Source: Ruegeria atlantica (GTDB lineage: Bacteria > Pseudomonadota > Alphaproteobacteria > Rhodobacterales > Rhodobacteraceae). Taken from it: DNA of 64,000 nt. Position numbers and translations under genes: made by a program. Positions within the stretch are counted from its first letter, which is position 1. Each line of letters starts with the position of its first letter. The notes beneath the pieces are model-generated. The model did not search any database. It was given only the letters and a program-made list of their open reading frames with translations, and had not been told where the DNA came from. Positions 26,776-35,877 of the stretch are shown here, one piece after another. Where the stretch lies: assembly GCF_013033965.1 (NCBI RefSeq), contig NZ_WQFE01000010.1, positions 147,129 to 211,128 of the forward strand, read 5' to 3'.

Positions 26776-27843
26776 GTGAATTGGATGATACGCGCGCTTC
26801 TCGTATGGGTCTGCCTGACTTTCGCCGTTCTTGCACAGCAAAGCCAGGCGCAGACGCTTTCGGTCACGACGGTGACCCGCCCCCCGTTTTCCTATGTCGA
26901 GGACGGAGCACAAACTGGTTTTTCCATGGACTTGCTGCAGGCGTTGGCCGAGGCGCTGAATTGGGACTACTCGGTCAACAGGGTCGAGGCGTTCGGCGAT
27001 ATGCTAAGCGCCGTGCAGGATGGAGCTGCCGACATGGCCGTGGCGAATATCTCGATCACGGCTGCGCGGGAAACACGGATGGATTTCAGCCAACCGATAT
27101 TCGAGGCCGGCTTGCAGATCATGGTGCCCTCGGATGCCGCACGCAGACCTTCGCTGTTACACGCCTTGCTATCGACTGAGCTGTTCATTGCAATTGGTCT
27201 GGCCTTCGCGATCCTGCTTGGCGGCGGGATGCTGATGTGGGGGTTTGAGCGTCGCGCTCAACCCTATTTTGACCGCAAGCTGAACGAAGCATGGTTTCCG
27301 TCCTTCTGGTGGGCGCTGAACCTGGTGGTCAATGGCGGGTTCGAGGAGCGCATGCCGCGCACGCCGTTCGGGCGGTTGCTAGGCGTCGTCCTTGTCGTGT
27401 CCTCGCTGTTCATCGTATCGGTCTTCACGGCGCGTATCACCTCGGTCATGACCGTGGATGCCATCAGCGGCAGCGTGAACTCGGTCAACGACCTTTATGG
27501 CAAACAGGTGGGGACGATATCGAATTCGACCGCGGCAAACTTCTTGACTAGGCGCGAGGTCGAGTTTTCCGGCTATGAAAACCTGGACGATATGCTGACC
27601 GCTTTCCAGGAAAAGGAACTGGACGCCGTCGTCTTTGACGCGCCGATCCTGTCCTACTATGCCGCCCATGAAGGGCGCCGGATCGCATCAATGACAGGTG
27701 GCGTTTTCCTGCGTGAGAACTACGGGATTGCATTCCCGACCGGTTCGCCATTGGTCGAAGACGTGAACCAAGCCCTGCTCGCGCTGCGCGAAGATGGCAC
27801 CTATGACGAGATTTATCGTAAGTGGTTCGGGGTGCGGAACTAA
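26776..27843 (+). CDS. GluR0-like ligand-gated ion channel/receptor
   Basis: A 355-residue protein built like prokaryotic ionotropic glutamate receptors. After a signal peptide (about 1-25) comes binding-lobe half S1 (27-120; [12 protein letters not shown] binds the ligand carboxylate in this fold). Then a membrane helix (about 133-156), a pore-loop region (about 173-190), and a second helix (about 198-220) interrupt the domain, and S2 (228-352) completes it. Where GluR0 has a potassium filter of the TVGYG type, this protein reads [10 protein letters not shown], so selectivity is unknown. The start is GTG 26776 or ATG 26785, both with weak ribosome sites. It could be a non-conducting sensor. 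Confidence 0.82.
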   Translation: MNWMIRALLVWVCLTFAVLAQQSQAQTLSVTTVTRPPFSYVEDGAQTGFSMDLLQALAEALNWDYSVNRVEAFGDMLSAVQDGAADMAVANISITAARETRMDFSQPIFEAGLQIMVPSDAARRPSLLHALLSTELFIAIGLAFAILLGGGMLMWGFERRAQPYFDRKLNEAWFPSFWWALNLVVNGGFEERMPRTPFGRLLGVVLVVSSLFIVSVFTARITSVMTVDAISGSVNSVNDLYGKQVGTISNSTAANFLTRREVEFSGYENLDDMLTAFQEKELDAVVFDAPILSYYAAHEGRRIASMTGGVFLRENYGIAFPTGSPLVEDVNQALLALREDGTYDEIYRKWFGVRN

Positions 27844-28184
27844 GCTGGTTCTTCATCCCCGAAAAACGGGGTCATCTGCGCAACAATAACGGCGTTTTCG
27901 TCCAAAGCCCGTTGCATCAGGGCGCGCTCATCAGGATCAATTTCATGCCCCTGCGCCTCGCGCTCGGCCAGAGTACCATATCCGGTCACGTCCAGCGGCG
28001 CTGTGTCGGCCTGCTTCAGGATCGCGACGGTTTCGCGCACGGCCTCGGCCTCATCCACCCCGCTGGCAAAGCACATCAGCGCCGCTCCGGTCGCACCTTC
28101 AGGCAGACCGTCACCGTCTTTGCGGCCAATCTGAACGAGCAACGTATAAACTTGCTGGCGGGACGGTTTCTTTTGCTTTTCCAT
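27840..28184 (-). CDS. Hypothetical cytosolic protein
   Basis: A 114-residue protein starting at ATG 28184 ([20 protein letters not shown]). The upstream extension is unlike the rest, so this start is chosen, although ATG 28196 is possible; neither has a clear ribosome site. The protein is helical and acidic at its C-terminus, without signal peptide, membrane span or known motif. It converges on the receptor-channel gene with a four-base overlap of stops, and is divergent from the cupin gene. I do not recognise a family. Confidence 0.6.
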   Translation of the reverse strand: MEKQKKPSRQQVYTLLVQIGRKDGDGLPEGATGAALMCFASGVDEAEAVRETVAILKQADTAPLDVTGYGTLAEREAQGHEIDPDERALMQRALDENAVIVAQMTPFFGDEEPA

Positions 28185-28300
28185 GCAGGGGGCCATAGCC
28201 GTGCACCTGTCCGTGGTCAAGCAGCCAGCCAATTGCAAGACGATGAATGGATGGCCATAGTGGCGTAGCTTTTTTCGCCGACACACCAAAGGACGTTTCT

Positions 28301-28636
28301 ATGACCTATCCTGATTTCATCACAGATTTCCCAAGCCTCGACGTACCTTTCCCCGAGGACGTAGTTCAAACCGCAGTCATCCGGTCAGATGCGGGATTGG
28401 TGGCGTTCTTCACCTTCCTGCAGGATTTCGAACTGCCGCCGCATTCGCACAAAGCCCAATGGGGCACGGTGGTTGAAGGCGAGATTGAACTAACTATTGG
28501 CGGAGAAACCAGGACTTATCGCCCCGGCGACAGTTACTCGATCCCGTCTGGTGTCGAACATGGCGGAAAAATCAAGGCGGGTTCTCGGGTGATCGACGTG
28601 TTTGAGGAGCCCGATCGATATCCGGTCAAAGGATAA
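28301..28636 (+). CDS. Single-domain cupin protein
   Basis: A 111-residue beta-barrel protein of the small cupin group. Motif 1 is PPHSHKAQWGTVVEGE and motif 2 is YRPGDSYSIPSGVEHGG, with the histidines and glutamate that bind a metal. The substrate is unknown. ATG 28301 follows AGGA at a suitable distance. Its stop codon lies within the A run of the dapD terminator. Confidence 0.85.
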   Translation: MTYPDFITDFPSLDVPFPEDVVQTAVIRSDAGLVAFFTFLQDFELPPHSHKAQWGTVVEGEIELTIGGETRTYRPGDSYSIPSGVEHGGKIKAGSRVIDVFEEPDRYPVKG

Positions 28637-28667
28637 AAAAGGGCCGCAGCGAGTTACGCTGCAGCCC
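28635..28667 (-). terminator. Rho-independent terminator after dapD
   Basis: Eleven-base stem with one mismatch (28641-28651 with 28657-28667), five-base loop, then six T on the minus strand. It probably also slows plus-strand transcription from the cupin gene. Confidence 0.8.
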
Positions 28668-28688
28668 CCTTTCACATCTGTGCTTACT

Positions 28689-29516
28689 TTAGTCGCGCAG
28701 CAATTCGTTGATCCCGGTTTTCGAACGGGTTCTTTCATCGACCCGCTTTACGATCACGGCGCAGTACAGGCTGACGTTGTTCTTCGACGGCATCGAACCC
28801 GCGACAACCACCGAATATGGTGGTACTTCGCCATACATGACTTCACCGGTTTCGCGATCGACGATCTTGGTCGACTTGCCGATGAACACGCCCATGCCCA
28901 GGACCGAACCTTCGCGAACGATACAGCCTTCGACCACCTCGGACCGGGCACCGATAAAGCAGTTGTCTTCGATGATCGTGGGGCCAGCTTGCATCGGCTC
29001 CAACACGCCGCCGATACCAACGCCGCCCGACAGGTGAACGTTTTTACCGATCTGGGCGCAGGACCCGACGGTTGCCCATGTATCGACCATGGTGCCCTCG
29101 TCGACATAGGCACCAAGGTTCACAAAGGACGGCATCAATACCACGCCCGGCGCAACATAGGCTGACTTGCGGACGACACAGTTCGGAACCGCGCGGAAAC
29201 CGGCGGCGCGCCACTGGTTTTCACCCCAACCGGCGAACTTGCTGTCCACCTTGTCCCACCAGCCGCCTTCCTGCGGGCCACCGGTCTGGATTTCCATGTC
29301 CTTGATGCGGAAGCCCAGCAGAACGGCCTTCTTGGCCCACTGGTTCACGTGCCAGTCACCGCTTTCCAACTTTTCCGCAACCCGTAGTGAGCCGCTGTCC
29401 AGCGCGTTCAGCGTATCTTCGATCGCTTCACGTTGTTCCCCAGTGGTGGAGGGCGTGATGGTGTCGCGCGCCTCCCAGGCGGCTTCGATAGCGGTTTCCA
29501 GTTGCGCGTTGGACAT
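28689..29516 (-). CDS. dapD: 2,3,4,5-tetrahydropyridine-2,6-dicarboxylate N-succinyltransferase
   Basis: Left-handed beta-helix acyltransferase of 275 residues that succinylates tetrahydrodipicolinate, two steps before DapE. The N-terminal helical domain is followed by hexapeptide repeats (about 100-240), including [23 protein letters not shown] in outline and [15 protein letters not shown]. Length matches the family. GGGAG precedes ATG 29516. It has its own terminator. Confidence 0.95.
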   Translation of the reverse strand: MSNAQLETAIEAAWEARDTITPSTTGEQREAIEDTLNALDSGSLRVAEKLESGDWHVNQWAKKAVLLGFRIKDMEIQTGGPQEGGWWDKVDSKFAGWGENQWRAAGFRAVPNCVVRKSAYVAPGVVLMPSFVNLGAYVDEGTMVDTWATVGSCAQIGKNVHLSGGVGIGGVLEPMQAGPTIIEDNCFIGARSEVVEGCIVREGSVLGMGVFIGKSTKIVDRETGEVMYGEVPPYSVVVAGSMPSKNNVSLYCAVIVKRVDERTRSKTGINELLRD

Positions 29517-29625
29517 CGGAGGGCTCCCTGCAGAATCTGTTCACGTTTGTCTGGCCTATACGCAACTGCACCTCGCGGTGCAATGCGACGCAGAAGGTAC
29601 TATTTGCGGCCAAGTTTATCTGAGA

Positions 29626-30225
29626 TCAGCTTGCGCGGCGGATATGTCGTGTCAGGATGGCTGTTGCCGTAGCCGCATCCTTACGCTTGAGCGCCTGAAC
29701 GATCGCTGCGTGATCACCATCTGCACGGTGCACCCACTTGGGACGCCAGTGGGCAAACAGGTGACGGGCACCTGCGATGTGCAGGTCATCAATGGCATGC
29801 AGCAGGCGGGGCAACCCGCATGGCGTCAGGATCGACCGGTGAAAGGTGCGGTTGCGGGTCTCCCATTCCGGCATCGTTTGTGCCGCGTCGCAGGCAATTC
29901 TTGCGTCATCGGCTTCTTTAAGCGCTCCGGGGGTCATGTTCTGCACTGAATGTTGCAATGCCAGAGATTCCAGTGCGACACGCATTTCGACAACCTCGCG
30001 AACCTCTGCCGGGTCCAGCGCGGTGACGCGTGTACCGCGGCGAGGTTCACTTTGGGCCAGACCATGCGCCTGGAGACGCAGCAAAGCCTCGCGCACCGGA
30101 ACATGGCTGGTGTCAAACGCCTTGGCGATGTGATCCTGACGCAGCTTTTCACCGGCAGGCAATTCGCCGGTAATTATTCTGTGGCTTAGATTCTGGTAAA
30201 TTGTATCGGCGATGGTTGCGGTCAT
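29626..30225 (-). CDS. GntR-family regulator, FCD type
   Basis: A 199-residue regulator with an N-terminal winged helix (QNLSHRIITGELPAGEKL, VPVREALLRLQAHGL) and a C-terminal helical FCD domain (RNRTFHRSI, DGDHAAIVQALKRKD) with histidines that could hold a metal ion. It lies 44 bases after the serine/threonine dehydratase gene on the same strand, so it may regulate that gene or amino-acid breakdown. TTATCGATAA, a perfect palindrome, lies three bases upstream of its ATG. Confidence 0.85.
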   Translation of the reverse strand: MTATIADTIYQNLSHRIITGELPAGEKLRQDHIAKAFDTSHVPVREALLRLQAHGLAQSEPRRGTRVTALDPAEVREVVEMRVALESLALQHSVQNMTPGALKEADDARIACDAAQTMPEWETRNRTFHRSILTPCGLPRLLHAIDDLHIAGARHLFAHWRPKWVHRADGDHAAIVQALKRKDAATATAILTRHIRRAS

Positions 30226-30228
30226 AGA

Positions 30229-30238
30229 TTATCGATAA
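30229..30238. promoter_or_regulatory. Palindrome TTATCGATAA, candidate GntR operator
   Basis: A ten-base perfect palindrome immediately before the GntR start codon and 32 bases after the dehydratase stop. A partial copy (CGATAA) lies near 30263. It is a possible autoregulatory site; short palindromes can be chance. Confidence 0.35.
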
Positions 30239-30269
30239 AAACCTTAACCGCTTTCCACAAGCCGATAAT

Positions 30270-31187
30270 TCACTTCAGAAACGGGTCCGGGGCGATATTG
30301 CCACCGCAGACCAGAACCGCCACGCGCTCGCCCGGTTCCGGAGCGTAGGCCCCCGATGCCAGTGCCGCCAATGCGGTTGCCCCGGCCGGTTCAACCAACA
30401 TGCGATGGGATTGCCACAGTGATATTTGCGCGGCCGCAATTGCCTTGTCTGACACAAGAACTGAGGTCATTCCCTGTGCAAGATCGAAACAGATGGATCC
30501 GATCCGCCGCGCGCCCAGCGCATTGGCTGCGATGCCAGACACAGAGACATCTACCGGCGCGCCTGCCTGCAACGCGGCATGTAATGCACAAGAGGTTTCC
30601 GGTTCCACCGCCACGATCTTGCGAGACCCGCCAAACCAACCCAAGGCCCCGGCAATCAGCCCACCCCCGCCCACAGCAACCAGTATGGTGTCGGCCTGCA
30701 GTCCCTGCGCTTCCCATTCGGCAAAACAAGTGCCCTGCCCGGCCACAGTTGCCAGAGCATCATAAGCGTGGATTTGCATCGCGCCGGTTGCGGCCTCGTG
30801 CTCTTTCGCTGCGTTCAGTGCATTGGCGTATTCACCCTGCACCACTGTCAGATCTGCGCCCGTTTGTTTGATCAGGGCAATCTTGGACGAGCCAGCAAGC
30901 TCGGGCACGAAGATTTTGGCAGGATAGCCCAGCGCTTGAGCCGCATACGCCGCCGCCGCACCGTGATTGCCGCCCGAGGCCGCCACCACCCCAGCCGCTG
31001 GCACGCCCAAACTAAGCAGCGTATTGAACGCCCCGCGCGCCTTGAAGCTGCCGGTATGCTGCATATGCTCCAGCTTCATTTCAATCGGATGATCCAACCC
31101 AGATACACGGCTTTCGATCACCGGAGTCACCTGCGCATAACCATTGATCCGGTTTGCGGCGGCAGAAATTTCATTCTTCCAATTCAT
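30270..31187 (-). CDS. PLP-dependent serine/threonine dehydratase
   Basis: Fold-type II PLP enzyme of 305 residues that deaminates serine or threonine to a keto acid. The Schiff-base lysine lies in TGSFKARGAFN, ASGGNHGAAAAYAA binds the substrate carboxylate, and AVGGGGLIAG binds phosphate. There is no C-terminal ACT domain, so it is a catabolic rather than an isoleucine-feedback form. Serine racemase activity is a possible alternative. The downstream GntR gene is the likely regulator. Confidence 0.85.
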   Translation of the reverse strand: MNWKNEISAAANRINGYAQVTPVIESRVSGLDHPIEMKLEHMQHTGSFKARGAFNTLLSLGVPAAGVVAASGGNHGAAAAYAAQALGYPAKIFVPELAGSSKIALIKQTGADLTVVQGEYANALNAAKEHEAATGAMQIHAYDALATVAGQGTCFAEWEAQGLQADTILVAVGGGGLIAGALGWFGGSRKIVAVEPETSCALHAALQAGAPVDVSVSGIAANALGARRIGSICFDLAQGMTSVLVSDKAIAAAQISLWQSHRMLVEPAGATALAALASGAYAPEPGERVAVLVCGGNIAPDPFLK

Positions 31188-31266
31188 TCTTGTTCTTCCG
31201 TGACTGGCACTCTGCCCGCGAACCCTATAGCTGTTTTAGGGACACGCAAGCAGGGAACCATCATCC

Positions 31267-32109
31267 ATGAGAGAAGACCGCCTCAGCCCTTTCCGCGACG
31301 CACAGACCGATCGCTCGACCGCGAGTGAGGTTCCGGACACGCCGCAGACGCGCTCGCCCGCCTATCGCCTTGCCTTTGCGGACGATGATTTCCTGTGCCG
31401 GGATGAGCTGCGCCCCGTGCGTCTGCAGCTGGAATTGCTGAAGCCCGAGATGATCATGACAGAGCGTGAGATCACCTCGACCATCGTCATGTTCGGTGGC
31501 GCGCGCATTCCTGAGCCGTCTCAGAAACACACTGCGCGCACCCAGACGCTGGCCAATCTGTCGCAATATTACGACGAGGCGCGGGAGTTTGCCCGGCTGA
31601 TGACCGAGAAATCCAACGAAACCGGTTGCCGCGAGAACGTCATCGTCACCGGCGGCGGTCCCGGGGTGATGGAGGCCGGAAATCGCGGCGCACAGGATGC
31701 CGGTGGCTGCTCCATCGGCCTGAACATCGTGCTGCCGCATGAACAGGCACCGAACCTCTATGTAACACCAGACCTCAGCTTTAACTTCCACTACTTCGCC
31801 ATCCGCAAGATGCACTTCCTGATGCGCGCCCGCGCCATCACCATCTTCCCCGGCGGCTTTGGCACGATGGACGAGCTGTTTGAATCCCTGACCCTGATTC
31901 AAACCGGCCGGATGGAGCGGGTACCCTTCCTGCTGTTCGGCCGTGAATTCTGGGAAAAGGTCATCAACTGGGAGGCTCTGGCTGACGCGGGCACCATCTC
32001 GGACGAGGATCTGGACCTGTTCCGCTTTGTCGACACCGCGCAAGAGGCGGTCGACATCATCGAGAACTGGGAACCGGCCCCGCCCCGCGACGAAATACCG
32101 GGGCGCTGA
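31267..32109 (+). CDS. LOG-family nucleotide phosphoribohydrolase
   Basis: A 280-residue Rossmann-like protein of the LOG/TIGR00730 group, which cleaves nucleoside 5'-monophosphates such as cytokinin ribotides or AMP. The two signatures are present: GGGPGVMEAGNRGA and FPGGFGTMDELFE. A longer N-terminal region of about 80 residues is seen in many alphaproteobacterial members. The stop is three bases before the Cys/Met lyase gene, so the two are likely co-transcribed. The physiological substrate is not clear. Confidence 0.88.
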   Translation: MREDRLSPFRDAQTDRSTASEVPDTPQTRSPAYRLAFADDDFLCRDELRPVRLQLELLKPEMIMTEREITSTIVMFGGARIPEPSQKHTARTQTLANLSQYYDEAREFARLMTEKSNETGCRENVIVTGGGPGVMEAGNRGAQDAGGCSIGLNIVLPHEQAPNLYVTPDLSFNFHYFAIRKMHFLMRARAITIFPGGFGTMDELFESLTLIQTGRMERVPFLLFGREFWEKVINWEALADAGTISDEDLDLFRFVDTAQEAVDIIENWEPAPPRDEIPGR

Positions 32110-32112
32110 GCC

Positions 32113-33210
32113 ATGGCCCCGAAGACCGGTCAGATGTTGCACCTGCGCGGGAACACGTTGAGCAAGGGCGACCCGGTGGCGCTGCCTTTGACGCAAAGCA
32201 GTATGTATCATCTCCCCGGCGCACCAGACGGGCATCCGACCTATGGCCGGGTCGACAACCCGACTTGGGTGCATCTGGAACATGTCCTGTCCCATTTGGA
32301 AGACGCGCCCTGCCTGACCTTTCCTTCGGGCATGGGGGCGATCTCAGCTGCTTTGTTCGCAACGGTGAAAGCCGGATCACGTATACTGATACCGTCTGAT
32401 GGCTATTACGTGACACGTCTGCTGGCTGACAGGTTTCTGTCCAATCTTGGCGTCTCGGTTACTGAGCGTCCGACGACAGCGTTCGCAGAAGGTGGCTTTG
32501 ACGGGTTCGACGTGGTCTTTTTGGAAAGCCCTTCGAATCCAGGGCTGGACATGATGGACCTGCCCGCGATCGCCACCGCCGTTCGCGCGGCGGGCGGCCT
32601 CACGATTGCCGACAACACGACGATGACGCCACTGGGCCAACGCCCGTTGGATATGGGCATCGACGTGGTGGTGGCCTCGGACACTAAGGCTATGGGCGGC
32701 CATTCGGACCTGTTGATGGGTCATGTTGCCAGCCGCAGTACCGAAATCATGGAGCGGATCGAGGAATGGCGGCGCGTCTCAGGCTCGATCCCCGGCCCCC
32801 ATGAGGCATGGCTGCTTCATCGCGGGCTAGAAACGCTGGATGTGCGGTTCGACCGTATGTGCGCTTCGGCGCAGGTGCTCGCCGAACGCCTGGCACAGCA
32901 TGGGGCTGTAAGGCAGATCCGCTATCCCGGCCTGCCCGGCGATCCTTCGCATGCGCTGGCAAAGGCACAGACCGTGCGGTTCGGATTCCTGCTGTCGATC
33001 ACGCTGGATTCGGAAGAAAAGGCCGAAGCTTTCATCAACAGCTGCCCGATGCTGCGCCCCGCCACTTCCTTCGGTGGCGTTCACAGCTCGGCCGAACGTC
33101 GTGCGCGCTGGGGCGACGATGTCGACCCTGCGTTCATCCGCCTGTCGGTAGGTTGCGAACCGGTAGAGGAATTGTGGCAGGCGATTGAGACCAGCCTAAA
33201 TGCGTTGTGA
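32113..33210 (+). CDS. Cys/Met metabolism PLP lyase (cystathionine lyase family)
   Basis: PLP enzyme of 365 residues in the cystathionine gamma-synthase/lyase family. The N-terminal YGRVDNPTW, the PLP-binding FPSGMGAISAAL, the ADNTTMTPLGQRPL strand, and the lysine in SDTKAMGGHSDL are all visible. It likely cleaves a carbon-sulfur bond (cystathionine, cysteine or methionine). Reaction choice cannot be read from the sequence. It starts three bases after the LOG gene with no separate ribosome site, and its stop abuts the convergent membrane-protein gene with no gap. Confidence 0.85.
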   Translation: MAPKTGQMLHLRGNTLSKGDPVALPLTQSSMYHLPGAPDGHPTYGRVDNPTWVHLEHVLSHLEDAPCLTFPSGMGAISAALFATVKAGSRILIPSDGYYVTRLLADRFLSNLGVSVTERPTTAFAEGGFDGFDVVFLESPSNPGLDMMDLPAIATAVRAAGGLTIADNTTMTPLGQRPLDMGIDVVVASDTKAMGGHSDLLMGHVASRSTEIMERIEEWRRVSGSIPGPHEAWLLHRGLETLDVRFDRMCASAQVLAERLAQHGAVRQIRYPGLPGDPSHALAKAQTVRFGFLLSITLDSEEKAEAFINSCPMLRPATSFGGVHSSAERRARWGDDVDPAFIRLSVGCEPVEELWQAIETSLNAL

Positions 33211-33594
33211 TTACTTCTTAGGCTCGCGAAGTTCAGTGAACACGTAGATCGGCAGCACGATGCTGGCGACCAATGCGCCCAGCCAAACGAGCAGTGTTGC
33301 CGCCAACAGGTTGGCAATGCCGCCGACGGTCAGCCCGGCCGTAATCAGATCCGTCACCAGCAGACCGACAAATGTCACGATCAGGGCAATCCCACCCTTG
33401 ATCGAGGGGGCTTTTTTCTCACCCAGTTTCAGGATCAGTGGCTCTGCCACCACCTGCACCAGGGTGAACACGATCACCACGACGATGAATGAAATCGGTT
33501 TGATCGCGAACCCCGACAACAACAGCGTAGCAAGCAATAACCCAATGGCATTCCCGGCCAAAAGGGCCAGTGCGGACTTGATTCTGCGCGTCAT
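33211..33594 (-). CDS. Small membrane protein, 4-TM phage-holin superfamily IV-like
   Basis: A 127-residue integral membrane protein with about four hydrophobic segments (about 9-28, 33-55, 67-88, 95-118) and a basic N-terminus. The size and spacing fit the holin superfamily IV-like proteins, which in most bacteria are chromosomal genes of unknown role rather than lysis proteins. There are no phage genes nearby. GGAG precedes ATG 33594. Confidence 0.7.
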   Translation of the reverse strand: MTRRIKSALALLAGNAIGLLLATLLLSGFAIKPISFIVVVIVFTLVQVVAEPLILKLGEKKAPSIKGGIALIVTFVGLLVTDLITAGLTVGGIANLLAATLLVWLGALVASIVLPIYVFTELREPKK

Positions 33595-33752
33595 GGGGTT
33601 CTCCGAGAATGATCAATTAGAAACATGCAGATATTAACAGGCCCGGGGGATTTTGCGAGCGGTTTCAAAAGCCACTTCCTTTTGGGTCATTGAAATCGCA
33701 TGATAAAACACATTCATCAAGATCAGACCCACCCCCATCGACGAGAGATGAG

Positions 33753-34670
33753 ATGAGCGACGATCCCTATACCGTTCTTGGCGTCGCCAAAGACGCCAGC
33801 GCCGCCGAGATCAAAAAGGCTTATCGGCGCATCGCCAAGGAATGCCACCCGGACCTGAAACCCGGGGACGCCGAGGCCGAGGCCAAGTTCAAGGCGGCTG
33901 CGTCCGCCTATGATCTACTGAAAGACCCGGACACGCGTGCGCGGTATGACAATGGCGAAATTGATGCCTCAGGCCAGGAACGGCCGCAGCAGCAGTATTA
34001 TCGCGAATATGCCGAGGCCGCCGGGAATCCTTACCGTGGGCGCGCAGCAGACCCGGACGACATGTCCGACATCTTTGCCGAGTTCATGCGAGGGCGCGGT
34101 GGATACCAGCAGCGCACGCACGAATTCCACGCGCCGGGCCACAATCGCGCTTACAATCTACAGATCAGTTTTCTGGATGCAGTGTTCGGCGCCAGCCAAA
34201 AACTGACCCTCCCCGATGGTGATCGGATTGAAGTCAAGATTCCTGCGGGCATCACCGACGGGCAGACCATCCGCCTTCGCGGTAAAGGCGATCCAGGGTT
34301 TGGCGAAGGACCACCGGGTGATGCGTTGGTGACTGTATCAGTGGCGAAGCACCCGGTGTTCGATCGTCAGGGCGACGACATCCATATCACCTTGCCGATC
34401 ACGATTGACGAGGCCATTCTGGGCGGCAAGGTACCCGCCCCCACCATTGATGGCGGCGTCAATGTCAGTGTCCCCGCAGGCACCAGCAGCGGTAGGACGC
34501 TGCGCCTGCGCGGCAAGGGGGTCAAGAAGCGCGGCTCGTCCGATCGCGGCGACCAGCTGATTGAACTAACCGTGGCCATGCCGGACCAGATTGACGATGA
34601 GTTGAATCAATTCATGGAGACATGGCGCGAGAGCCACAGCTATGATCCGCGGAAAGGAATGCCGTCATGA
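33753..34670 (+). CDS. cbpA: DnaJ-class co-chaperone, CbpA type
   Basis: J-domain protein of 305 residues that stimulates DnaK. The J domain covers residues 1-70, with the HPD tripeptide at 32-34. A short linker follows and two C-terminal substrate-binding beta domains (about 125-295). There is no zinc-finger repeat, which marks the CbpA rather than the DnaJ type. ATG 33753 places the J domain at the N-terminus; an upstream extension of 21 codons is rejected. cbpM follows with a four-base overlap. Confidence 0.9.
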   Translation: MSDDPYTVLGVAKDASAAEIKKAYRRIAKECHPDLKPGDAEAEAKFKAAASAYDLLKDPDTRARYDNGEIDASGQERPQQQYYREYAEAAGNPYRGRAADPDDMSDIFAEFMRGRGGYQQRTHEFHAPGHNRAYNLQISFLDAVFGASQKLTLPDGDRIEVKIPAGITDGQTIRLRGKGDPGFGEGPPGDALVTVSVAKHPVFDRQGDDIHITLPITIDEAILGGKVPAPTIDGGVNVSVPAGTSSGRTLRLRGKGVKKRGSSDRGDQLIELTVAMPDQIDDELNQFMETWRESHSYDPRKGMPS

Positions 34671-35011
34671 CCCGCACCCTGACCGAAGAGCAGCTGATCG
34701 CGACTGTCACCCGCCTGACCGCTTCCCGCCTGACAGAATATTTGGCAGCTGAGATCGTCATCCCGGAACAAACCGAAGACGGGCTTGTCTATCACACCCT
34801 CGACGTGGCGCGTTTGGAACTGGCATGCGAGTTGCACGAGCAATACGAGATGGAACCTGATGCGCTGTCGATGATGATCTCACTGATCGACCAGATGCAC
34901 GGCCTGCGGGCCGAGTTACGCGAGGTTCTCAATGCGGTGGAATCGCAACCGGAACCGGTCCGTCAAACGCTGATCGAAGTGATAGGCGCCGCACGGTTCG
35001 GCCACAAGTGA
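34667..35011 (+). CDS. cbpM: Chaperone modulator CbpM
   Basis: A 114-residue MerR-like protein that binds the J domain of CbpA and inhibits it. The pattern TRLTASRLTEYLAAEIVIPEQ, then YHTLDVARLELACELHEQYEM and DQMHGLRAELREVL follows CbpM. It is coupled to cbpA by an ATGA overlap, the usual arrangement. Confidence 0.88.
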   Translation: MTRTLTEEQLIATVTRLTASRLTEYLAAEIVIPEQTEDGLVYHTLDVARLELACELHEQYEMEPDALSMMISLIDQMHGLRAELREVLNAVESQPEPVRQTLIEVIGAARFGHK

Positions 35012-35018
35012 ATCACGC

Positions 35019-35645
35019 CTAGTTGCCGACAACGTATTCGTCTGGAACGAAGAAGGTGTAGTCCCGGTCAGCCACCGCTTCGTGGCACTCATGGCAGTAG
35101 CCGACGGCGTCCGAACGCGCACCCATAGTGTCACCAAACAATGACCCGTCCGGCATCACCATGATGTAGCGCCAGTCTGCCGTTTCCGGACTGGTGCCTT
35201 CCGCCAGTTTTTCCATCACGAACAGCGCGCCGGGGTGGACATTACCTTCATCCGTGACCGTAACGCTGTCTTTGGCCAAAACCGACCCCATCGGCAATTT
35301 TTCCCCTTCGGCCAGTGTGCCATAGTTGTGCGCCATGCGGTTGGCATAGCTGTTTACATAACGCTGACCGTGAGTTGCAGAGATGTAAGGCGCATCATTG
35401 AATAGTGGCCAAGCCTGATAGTTCATCAGCAGATCCAGCTGCGCGGCGGCATAACCACGTTCCATCCGACGCTGCAGGGACTTGTAGATGCTTAACGCCT
35501 CTTCCTTGGACAGTTCGGCAGGGTTTTCAATGGCAATGTGTGCATCCTCTCCACCGGATTGCGCACTGGCGCCTTGCACAGCAAGACCCACCAAAAACAA
35601 AGCCGTAAGAGATGTCGGAAACAGTCGTCTAAATCGTAAAAACAT
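35019..35645 (-). CDS. Cytochrome P460-like c-type haem protein
   Basis: Exported protein of 208 residues with a signal peptide (about 1-28, ending GASA). The C-terminal half has the cytochrome P460 domain pattern: WRYIMVMPDGSLF, then a single CHECH haem-binding motif near residue 184, followed by RDYTFF. P460 proteins oxidise hydroxylamine in nitrifiers; in other bacteria the role is unknown, so I claim only the fold and covalent haem. No partner redox genes are adjacent. Confidence 0.8.
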   Translation of the reverse strand: MFLRFRRLFPTSLTALFLVGLAVQGASAQSGGEDAHIAIENPAELSKEEALSIYKSLQRRMERGYAAAQLDLLMNYQAWPLFNDAPYISATHGQRYVNSYANRMAHNYGTLAEGEKLPMGSVLAKDSVTVTDEGNVHPGALFVMEKLAEGTSPETADWRYIMVMPDGSLFGDTMGARSDAVGYCHECHEAVADRDYTFFVPDEYVVGN

Positions 35646-35877
35646 TTAATTGGCCCACCTGATTCAAAAGGTTCGCCTGAACGCCGCGAGTTACGTTGAA
35701 AATGATAGCGGCCGTGAACAAACGCGCCACAACCGGAACGCGACTCTCACCGCATTGTGCGCAGGCGTGAGGCTGAAACGCCCGATTTCGGCCCCCAAAA
35801 CATATCAAATTGTGCATACAAATAACAGCGGCCAGAACATTAAATTCTTGGAGCGCTGCACCCGACAGCTGGGCGTG
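35646..35877. other. Intergenic region, 232 bases, nothing recognised
   Basis: Lies between the start of the cytochrome gene and the end of rlmN. It must contain the cytochrome promoter. I see no RNA gene, strong hairpin or credible short reading frame. Confidence 0.5.

Noticed and set aside
31261..32295. 344-codon minus-strand frame over the LOG and lyase genes
   Set aside because: It crosses two recognised genes on the other strand and resembles no family.
33211..33594. Holin-like protein as a sign of prophage
   Set aside because: Single small membrane gene between housekeeping genes, with no phage structural, lysis or integrase genes nearby.
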